From positions 38,896 through 102,895 of the forward strand of contig CACLKP010000001.1 of NCBI GenBank assembly GCA_902607585.1: DNA of 64,000 nt. The letters are read 5' to 3'. The notes below the pieces were generated by a model. The model did no database searches. It saw nothing but the letters and a program-made list of their open reading frames with translations, and had not been told where the DNA came from. Position numbers and translations under genes: made by a program. This document shows, piece by piece, positions 1-7,314 of this stretch. This stretch comes from an uncultured Pelagibacteraceae bacterium (GTDB lineage: Bacteria > Pseudomonadota > Alphaproteobacteria > Pelagibacterales > Pelagibacteraceae). Positions within the stretch are counted from its first letter, which is position 1. The number at the start of each line of letters is the position of its first letter.

Positions 1-159
1 ATAAGTGACGGCTGTTACTTTTTTTCCACTATTTTCATTTCTTACTCTTCCAATAAAAATAGATTCGGCTCCATTTTTTTCAGATGCAATAAATGTTTTT
101 GCTTTTTCTGAGGAAATTTTTTCTTCCTCTATTTTAACAAGCACAGTATGTAAATTCAT
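1..159 (-). CDS. moaE: Molybdopterin synthase catalytic subunit MoaE (3' end truncated by window edge)
   Basis: Reading frame from ATG (complement 157-159) gives MNLHTVLVKIEEEK...ESIFIGRVRNENSGKKVTAVTY; MoaE-like FxGxVRxxNxGxxVxxxxY; directly follows moaD. Confidence 0.8.
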   Translation of the reverse strand, partial: MNLHTVLVKIEEEKISSEKAKTFIASEKNGAESIFIGRVRNENSGKKVTAVTY

Positions 160-425
160 TAACCACCGCCAATAGGAGGAATAATTGAGATAAATTCTTT
201 ATCTTTTAATTTATAATTATCATTTACAACTTCATCCCTTTCGCTGAAAAAGGCTGCAGTCTTAGGTAAGTTTTCTAAATTACTTTTTAAATGTTTTTCA
301 GAAATAATTTTAGTTAAAATATCTCTAACCTTTTCTATATTTGAATTATTAGGTAATTGAATATTTAAAGTATCTTTATCACTTAATATTTTTGATGATC
401 CATAAAGTTTTAGTTGAATTTCCAC
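159..425 (-). CDS. moaD: Molybdopterin synthase sulfur carrier subunit MoaD
   Basis: 88 aa ubiquitin-like protein ending IIPPIGGG; between moaA and moaE. Confidence 0.85.
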   Translation of the reverse strand: MEIQLKLYGSSKILSDKDTLNIQLPNNSNIEKVRDILTKIISEKHLKSNLENLPKTAAFFSERDEVVNDNYKLKDKEFISIIPPIGGG

Positions 426-426
426 A

Positions 427-1416
427 TTAACCGCCTGTTACATTCATATGCCTAGGAACAAATTGTTCATTTTCTTTTCTTTCAATAACAAAATCATGTC
501 CTTTTGGTTTTCTTGAAATAGCTTCATATATGACGTGTTTTAGCAGTTGATCATTTTCACTTTTTCTCAAAGGCGTTTTTAAATCTGCCTTATCCTGTTG
601 ACCTAAACACATGTACATTTCTCCAGTGCAAGTAATTCTTACCCGATTACAAAGTTCACAAAAATTATGAGTATGTGGAGTAATAAAACCAATTTTTTGA
701 TCTGTTTCATGGCAATGTACATATCTTGCGGGACCTCCAGTTCTTAATGAATCTTCGGTTAAGCTATATTTTGTTTGTATCAAACTCTTAACTTCAGTTA
801 GAGGCATGTACTGGTCTGATCTTTTTTCCCCAATTTCACCCATTGGCATTACTTCAATAAATGTTAAAGAAAATTTGTTTTCACCACACCAATTCACTAA
901 ATTTAAAATTTCATTGTCATTAATTCCTTTTAAAGCCACCGTGTTAATTTTTATTTTTAATCCCGCTTTTTTTGCAATCATAATTCCGTTGATAACTTTA
1001 TCTAAATCACCATTACGAGTAATTTTTTTAAATTTTTTTTTCTCTAAAGAATCCAATGAAACATTAATTCTTCTAACTCCATTATCAAATAAATCTTTTG
1101 CATAACGATCGAGCTGAGAGCCATTTGTAGTAAGCGTTAATTCTTCTAATCCTTGGTTCAGTTTTTTTCCAAGATTACTAAATAGTTGCATTATATTTTT
1201 TCGAACTAGAGGTTCTCCTCCAGTAATTCTGAGTTTTTTTACACCAAGATCGATAAAAGTATTACAAAGTCTGTCCAATTCTTCTAATGACAAAACATCT
1301 TTTTTAGGTAAAAAATCCATATCTTCAGACATGCAATAATTACATCTAAAGTCACAACGATCTGTAACTGAAACTCTTACATATGATATTTTTCTTTTAA
1401 ATGGATCTATTAACAT
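427..1416 (-). CDS. moaA: GTP 3',8-cyclase MoaA (radical SAM)
   Basis: CDFRCNYC radical-SAM motif, RITGGEPL, second Cys set [14 protein letters not shown]-terminal GG. Confidence 0.95.
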   Translation of the reverse strand: MLIDPFKRKISYVRVSVTDRCDFRCNYCMSEDMDFLPKKDVLSLEELDRLCNTFIDLGVKKLRITGGEPLVRKNIMQLFSNLGKKLNQGLEELTLTTNGSQLDRYAKDLFDNGVRRINVSLDSLEKKKFKKITRNGDLDKVINGIMIAKKAGLKIKINTVALKGINDNEILNLVNWCGENKFSLTFIEVMPMGEIGEKRSDQYMPLTEVKSLIQTKYSLTEDSLRTGGPARYVHCHETDQKIGFITPHTHNFCELCNRVRITCTGEMYMCLGQQDKADLKTPLRKSENDQLLKHVIYEAISRKPKGHDFVIERKENEQFVPRHMNVTGG

Positions 1417-1444
1417 AAATAAATTAAATCATAAAAATTATCTA

Positions 1445-2692
1445 TTAGCTACTAGGAATTAAAGGTACCCATTCAATAATATCGCCTGATTTGAATTGCC
1501 CTTTTCCACCTGGAAAGATGCCCCAACAGTTTGCTTTTACAAACGATTCGATTCTGTGAGATTGTTGTCCTTGCAGCACCTTTAATTCTCCCAACCCCTT
1601 AGCATTAATATTTATTAAACATCTTGCAAAATGTGTAAAATTTTTTCGTTTTGAATATTTATTAATTAGTTTGGCTTTAAATTTTTTTTCTTTTAGCATT
1701 CCTAAACTATTTCGCAACAACGGATAGACAAAAAAACGAAACCCTGCTGCACATGAAATAGGATTTCCAGGTAACCCGAAAAATAATTTTTCTTTTCTGT
1801 TAAATTTAGCCAACATTATAGGTCGACCAGGTTTTATAGAAACACCTTTAAAATACGTTTTAAAACTAAGTTCATTTATTAGTTTTGGTATAAAGTCAAA
1901 TTTGCCTGCAGATATTGCTCCTGAAGTTACAAATATATCAATATCTGATTTAAGTGATTTTTTAAGTTTTTCTTTGAGTTTTCTTTGTTCGCTGTCTTTT
2001 ATAACTCCACCATCTATTATTTGGTAATGCAAACTTTCTCCAAATGATGTGAAATAATGATTATTTGAATTACGAACCTGCCAATTTGATATATTTTTCT
2101 TTTTATAATCTACAATTTCATCGCCAGTTCCAAAAAAAATTATTTTAGGCTTTTTTTTTACATATAAGTTCTTAATTCCAAGAGTAGTAAGAGCCATAAT
2201 GTGTTTTGGTTGAATTAACTCACCTTTTTTTACTACTACATCTTTTAAATTATAATCTTCACCAGCAAATCGAATAAATGAAAATTTTTTTACTTCACTA
2301 TCTACAAAAATATGTGTTGGTTTTCTTTCAGATGGATAATATTTTATCTTTTCAACTGGTATAATAGAATCAAAGGGTTTGGGAACTATGCCACCTGTCA
2401 TAATTTCTACGGATGAATTTTTAAGATAATTATTTATTTTTGGATTGTCGCCAGCTCCAATAGTTTTTAAAATCTTCAATTTCTTAACTTTTTTTTTAGA
2501 TAGCCCTTTGGTTTCTTTAGCTAAAACTGCAAAGCCGTCGAATGCTGTGTTATTAGCTAATGGATTTGTCGATGGCGATAAGATGTTTTTTGCACAAACT
2601 CTATTTAAAGAATCTGATATAGAAATTTTTTCACTAGGTAGATTTAAAGAAACTTTATTTATTATTTTTATAGCCTCTTGGTATTTGATCAT
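1445..2692 (-). CDS. moeA: Molybdopterin molybdenumtransferase MoeA
   Basis: AFDGFAV, TGGIVPKPFDSIIPVE, GTGDEIV, GLPGNPIS motifs; Moco operon context. Confidence 0.93.
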   Translation of the reverse strand: MIKYQEAIKIINKVSLNLPSEKISISDSLNRVCAKNILSPSTNPLANNTAFDGFAVLAKETKGLSKKKVKKLKILKTIGAGDNPKINNYLKNSSVEIMTGGIVPKPFDSIIPVEKIKYYPSERKPTHIFVDSEVKKFSFIRFAGEDYNLKDVVVKKGELIQPKHIMALTTLGIKNLYVKKKPKIIFFGTGDEIVDYKKKNISNWQVRNSNNHYFTSFGESLHYQIIDGGVIKDSEQRKLKEKLKKSLKSDIDIFVTSGAISAGKFDFIPKLINELSFKTYFKGVSIKPGRPIMLAKFNRKEKLFFGLPGNPISCAAGFRFFVYPLLRNSLGMLKEKKFKAKLINKYSKRKNFTHFARCLININAKGLGELKVLQGQQSHRIESFVKANCWGIFPGGKGQFKSGDIIEWVPLIPSS

Positions 2693-2693
2693 T

Positions 2694-3229
2694 TTAAATA
2701 TTTAAAGCGTTTTTTATTTTTTTTGGCACTCCATCAGGATTAATCCATAATCCTTTTTTACCTCCTGATTTGACAAGCAATCTTGTGTTGGTAATTTTTA
2801 AATTTGGTTCAACAATTTTCGAAAGATCGTAAATTGCAAGAAGAGCTGAGTTCACTCCAGATAATGCTTCCATTTCAACACCTGTCTTAGAATTTGCAGA
2901 AACTAAACAGTAAACAATAATTGAATTCTTTGGTTCATCAATCTCTGTATGAATAGAAATATGGTCTAAAGGCAAAGGGTGGCAAAGGGGTATTAGTTCA
3001 CTTGTCTTTTTAACTCCATTGATTCCAGAAACTTCTGCAATCGCAAGTGGATCGCCTTTGGGCATTTTTTGTTCTTAATCATTTCTATCACCTCAGAACT
3101 TAAAATTATTTCTCCAACAGCAAGAGCCTTACGATGAGTAACTTCTTTACTGCTTACATCCACCATTTTATAGCCTGAGGACGAAAATATTTTATTTAAA
3201 GAATCTTGTAATTTATTATTTTTATTCAT
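2694..3229 (-). pseudogene. moaC: Cyclic pyranopterin monophosphate synthase MoaC, split in two frames (ORFs 2993..3229 and 2694..3065)
   Basis: N-terminal part (KMVDVSSKEVTHRKALAVGEIILSSEVIEMIKNKK) and C-terminal part (MPKGDPLAIAEVSGINGVKKTSELIPLCHPLPL...TGVEMEALSGVNSALLAIYDLSK) join into one MoaC across an A6 run in the coding strand. Confidence 0.85.
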
Positions 3230-3845
3230 TTTTTATCTTCTTACTTAATTTTTTCGCAAATTCTAAATCTTCTTTGGTATTAATGTTAAAAAACGGGTCA
3301 TAATCTTTAAATGTAAATTCCAAATTTTTTATTTTGCTTTTTTCTGTCCAGTCCTGAACTTTTCTTACTTTTTTGTTTATCAAATCGTCTTTAAGTTTGT
3401 CATAAAGATCTAAGGACCACAAACCAAAAATATTGTGTTTACGTCCATGAGAGCTTGCACAAAGTATTAAAGATTCTTTTTTTTTCGACTCTTCAATAAA
3501 ACTTTTTATAATACTTTCAGGAAAAAAAGGTGTATCGCATGGAAATGTAGCAATCCAAGAACACTTGCTCAAGTTCTCTTTTGCCCATTTCATTGCCGTA
3601 AGTATACCAACCAATGGACCCAGTTGTCCTTCGACGCAATCTTTAACCGTTGTTAAATTGTTTTTGAAAAAAAATTCATTATCTTGATTGGTAATTATAA
3701 TTATTTTTTTTAAATATTTTTTTACTTTATCTAACGTATGTTCAATAAGTTTTTTATTATTGAGTTCAAGAAAGAGTTTATCTTTACCCATTCTTTTTGA
3801 TTGTCCGCCAGCGAGGATAGCTCCGAGTATATTGTGTTCGCTCAT
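3222..3845 (-). CDS. mobA: Molybdenum cofactor guanylyltransferase MobA
   Basis: GAILAGGQSKRMGKDKLFLEL nucleotidyltransferase motif; internal ATG at 3845 (MSEHNILG) is the likelier start than 3875. Confidence 0.88.
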   Translation of the reverse strand: MSEHNILGAILAGGQSKRMGKDKLFLELNNKKLIEHTLDKVKKYLKKIIIITNQDNEFFFKNNLTTVKDCVEGQLGPLVGILTAMKWAKENLSKCSWIATFPCDTPFFPESIIKSFIEESKKKESLILCASSHGRKHNIFGLWSLDLYDKLKDDLINKKVRKVQDWTEKSKIKNLEFTFKDYDPFFNINTKEDLEFAKKLSKKIKNE

Positions 3846-3887
3846 AAAACAAATTATAAATGTTAAGGAAAACACAATAAAGTTTAA

Positions 3888-4298
3888 ATGATAGATAAAG
3901 AAATCATTAGAATAGCCTCAAATACCGAAAATCACGGTGCGCTTGATAATCACACTCACTTTTCAAAGTTAAAGAATTCAATATGTGGTGATGACATGAA
4001 AATTTACCTAATTGTTGAAAACAATAAAATTACAAATTTTAAATATGAATGTGAGTCCTGCATATATTGCCAGGCCTCAGTGAGTTTATTGTCCAGAAAA
4101 GCCAAAAATAAATTAATTGAAAAAGTAAAAAATTTTTGTCAACAAGCAAACGGTTGCTTTGATAAAAGTGTAAATTCTTTTGACAAAGAATGGAAGGATT
4201 TTGATAAGATCATGACAAAAAATAATATGTCAAGAAAGGAATGTTTATTATTGCCTATTAATACGATGCTTGATGCACTAAGTAAAAAATCTTTATGA
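3888..4298 (+). CDS. IscU/NifU N-terminal-like iron-sulfur scaffold protein
   Basis: NSICGDDMKIYLIVENNKI, CESCIYCQASVSLLS and RKECLLLP resemble the three-Cys scaffold layout of IscU/SufU. Confidence 0.7.
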   Translation: MIDKEIIRIASNTENHGALDNHTHFSKLKNSICGDDMKIYLIVENNKITNFKYECESCIYCQASVSLLSRKAKNKLIEKVKNFCQQANGCFDKSVNSFDKEWKDFDKIMTKNNMSRKECLLLPINTMLDALSKKSL

Positions 4299-4804
4299 AT
4301 TTTAAAAAAATAATTTGTTGGCCTCCGTTATTGGGCGGTATCGGCGCAGCAGTCACAATTACTATTCTTGCTTATATAACCTTTCAATCTATTTTATCTG
4401 GTACTAATTATGGTCTTTGGTTAACTGCATCGTTTGGGTCGTCGGTCGTTGTTGTTTTTGGATATCCCGATAATGAATTTGCCCAACCAAAAAATGTATT
4501 ATTTGGTCACCTGTTATGTGCTTTGGTGGGAATTATATTCGTAATGTTATTTAAAATTTCTCAAGATAGATCGATATTCTTTCTAACTATAGGTATAGCT
4601 GTAGGTATTTCTGTAATGCTTATGATGGCATTTAAAATTACACATCCGCCTGCAGGAGGAAATACAATTGTAGTAATGTTAACTCAAGATTCATTTCAAT
4701 TTTTAATATTTCCAATAATGGTCGGAGCAGTTACTATTATAATTGGAGGAGTGATTTACAATCATTTTATCTTAAAAAAAAAATATCCTCTGAAATGGTT
4801 ATAG
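4295..4804 (+). CDS. HPP family transmembrane protein
   Basis: Hydrophobic protein with FKITHPPAGGNTIVV signature; overlaps upstream gene by 4 nt. Confidence 0.85.
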   Translation: MNFKKIICWPPLLGGIGAAVTITILAYITFQSILSGTNYGLWLTASFGSSVVVVFGYPDNEFAQPKNVLFGHLLCALVGIIFVMLFKISQDRSIFFLTIGIAVGISVMLMMAFKITHPPAGGNTIVVMLTQDSFQFLIFPIMVGAVTIIIGGVIYNHFILKKKYPLKWL

Positions 4805-4805
4805 C

Positions 4806-5642
4806 ATGAACTCAAAATACAAAACTGTTAAATACAAACAAAATAAACCATCCAATATCGAAGATTTGGTATCAATTGAAGAACCTCTTGAAATGGTAGT
4901 TCGTTATAAAAAAAAAAATGAATGGATTGATAATTCTATTTCAATAACAATGCGAACACCAAAAAATGACGAAGACTTAATTGTTGGTTTATTATTCTGT
5001 GAAGGAATAGTTAATAAAATTTCAGAAATTGAAAAAGTTGAATTTTTAGGAGATAAGGTAGGAAAATTCGATTTACAAAATAAAGTTCGAGCTACCTTAA
5101 ATAGTGGCGAGAATCTTGACATCAAACATCTGAGAAGAAACTTTTTAACAAACTCAAGCTGTGGGGTTTGTGGAAAAACGTCGATGGACTCTTTAGAAAT
5201 TATTTGCAAAACAAAGATAAACAAAGATGTTCCGAAAATTAAAAACTCTCTGATAACTAAAATTCCTGACCTTTTAAGACAAAGTCAATCTGAATTTTCC
5301 AAAACTGGAGGAATACATGCCAGCGCATTATTTAACAAAGAGGGTAAACCATTAGTAATCAAAGAAGATGTTGGCCGCCATAATGCTTTGGATAAAGTTA
5401 TTGGTCACAGTTTAAAAAATTCTATTTTTGATACTAAAAATCAATTTATAGCTTGCTCTGGTCGTTTAAGTTTTGAATTAGTTCAAAAAACTCTTATGGC
5501 TAACATTGGGCTTTTAATGGGAGTGGGTGCGCCAACAAGTCTTGCAATAGATCTGGCAAAACGTTTTGATATGACTTTAATTGGTTTTGTAAAATCTGAT
5601 AGCTTTAATATATATTGTGGTGAAAATCGTATTTTAAAATAA
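4806..5642 (+). CDS. fdhD: Formate dehydrogenase accessory sulfurtransferase FdhD
   Basis: SSCGVCGKTSMD motif, GGIHASALF, VGRHNALDKVIG. Confidence 0.92.
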   Translation: MNSKYKTVKYKQNKPSNIEDLVSIEEPLEMVVRYKKKNEWIDNSISITMRTPKNDEDLIVGLLFCEGIVNKISEIEKVEFLGDKVGKFDLQNKVRATLNSGENLDIKHLRRNFLTNSSCGVCGKTSMDSLEIICKTKINKDVPKIKNSLITKIPDLLRQSQSEFSKTGGIHASALFNKEGKPLVIKEDVGRHNALDKVIGHSLKNSIFDTKNQFIACSGRLSFELVQKTLMANIGLLMGVGAPTSLAIDLAKRFDMTLIGFVKSDSFNIYCGENRILK

Positions 5643-5649
5643 ATTTATT

Positions 5650-7307
5650 ATGTCAAAAAATATAAGTAAACTTTCAGGAAGAAAAGGTCTTAAAGACAAT
5701 CTCTTTAAGCGAATGATTAATACAGCGAGCAAGAGTAAAAATGGTAAAGAAATTAAACAACTCGCTGAAGAATATCATGTTGGAATGTCAACTATTCACG
5801 GAGCAGAAAGTTTTTACGAATTTTTAAGACCTGAACATAAAGAAAAAAAGCATGGATATGTAATGGAAGTGCATGTATGTGCGCAGGAACACAAGGTAAA
5901 GTAAGAAAAAAATTATCTGAAAAATTGGGTGAGGACAAAATCGGTACGATGTTTTGTTTAGGTCATTGTTATGAAACTAGTTCTTTTCACTACAATGGTC
6001 ATAATTATTCAGGAAATGATATCGATCAAATTGATGAAATTATTAAAGGTAAAAAAACTAATACAAAAAATATTAATTCAGTAAGTCATGCTACAAAAAG
6101 TATATTAATGGGTGAAAACTTGTCTACTGTTGAAAAATTTAAAGATTTACTATCACAAATATTAAAGAAAGATAAAAAAGAAACTCTTCAAACTATAACT
6201 GAATCAAATCTTTGCGGAAGAGGTGGCGCAGGATTTCCTACTGGCATGAAATGGAATTTTTGCAGTCAACAAAAAGTAAAAAAAAAATATGTCGTTTGCA
6301 ATGCCGACGAGGGTGATTCTGGTGCTTTCTCTGACAGATATCTTTTGGAAGACCAGCCATTAAAAGTATTATTTGGAATGATAGTTTGTGGTTATATTAT
6401 TGGAAGTGATGAGGGCGTTCTTTACATTAGAGGTGAATATCCTAAATCTATAGAAATTATTAATCGTACAATTAACGAGCTTAAAAAATTAAATCTTTTG
6501 GGTAAAGATATTTTAGGTACTGACTTTTCTTACGACTTATATATTTGCATTGGTCAAGGCGCTTATATATGTGGAGAGGAAACTGCATTAATAGCATCTA
6601 TTGAAGGAAGACGAGCTGAAGTTGATGTTAGGCCACCTTATCCAACTGTAGAAGGGCTTTATAAAAAACCGACTGTGGTAAATAATGTAGAAACTTTAGC
6701 AGCTATACCTGGCATATTAAAACATGGTGCAAAATCTTTTTCATCTATAGGAAATGTTAAATCCGCTGGTACAAAACTTGTTTGCTTGGATAGTTTATTT
6801 AAAAATCCTGGTGTTTATGAAATGGATATGGGAACTCCTATGAAAAAAATCATTTATGATATTGGAGGTGGATTTATTAAACCCGTAAAGGCTTTACAAG
6901 TTGGTGGGCCACTTGGTGGCGTTATTCCAATTAAAGAAGTAGAAAAGTTAAATTTAGACTTTCAAGAATTTGCGAAAGCAGGGTTTATGTTGGGTCACGG
7001 TAGTATTGTGAGCATTCCAGAAGACTTTAATATGATTAAATATATTCATCATTTATTCAAATTTAGTGCTGAAGAATCTTGTGGAAAATGTTTTCCAGGA
7101 AGACTAGGTTCTTATCGTGGTAAAGAAATGTTTGACCAAGCGATTAATAAAACAAACAAAATTCCAATAAAACTTTTAAACGAATTGCTTATTACTATGC
7201 AAAAAGGCAGCTTATGCGCTCTTTGTGGAGCTATTCCGTTGCCTATTCAGAACATACTTAAATATTTTACCGATGAATTTAAAACTGATATAAATCAAGA
7301 AGCTTAG
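5650..7307 (+). pseudogene. Fused NuoE/NuoF-like NAD-dependent formate dehydrogenase subunit (FdsG-FdsB type), frame-disrupted near 5878-5904
   Basis: 5650..5904 carries the NuoE N-terminal half (...HGYVMEVHVC); 5877..7307 continues with AGTQGKVRKK...FCLGHC, then NuoF motifs CGRGGAGFPTGMKW, CNADEGDSGAFSDR, GAYICGEETALI, ESCGKCFPGR. Confidence 0.85.
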
Positions 7308-7314
7308 GGGAATA

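Noticed and set aside
806-1105. 99-aa plus ORF inside moaA
   Set aside because: Antisense to a confidently identified gene; no domain-like features. The same applies to 2445..2705, 3688..3891, 4904..5224, 25053..25343, 30887..31309 and 33139..33504.
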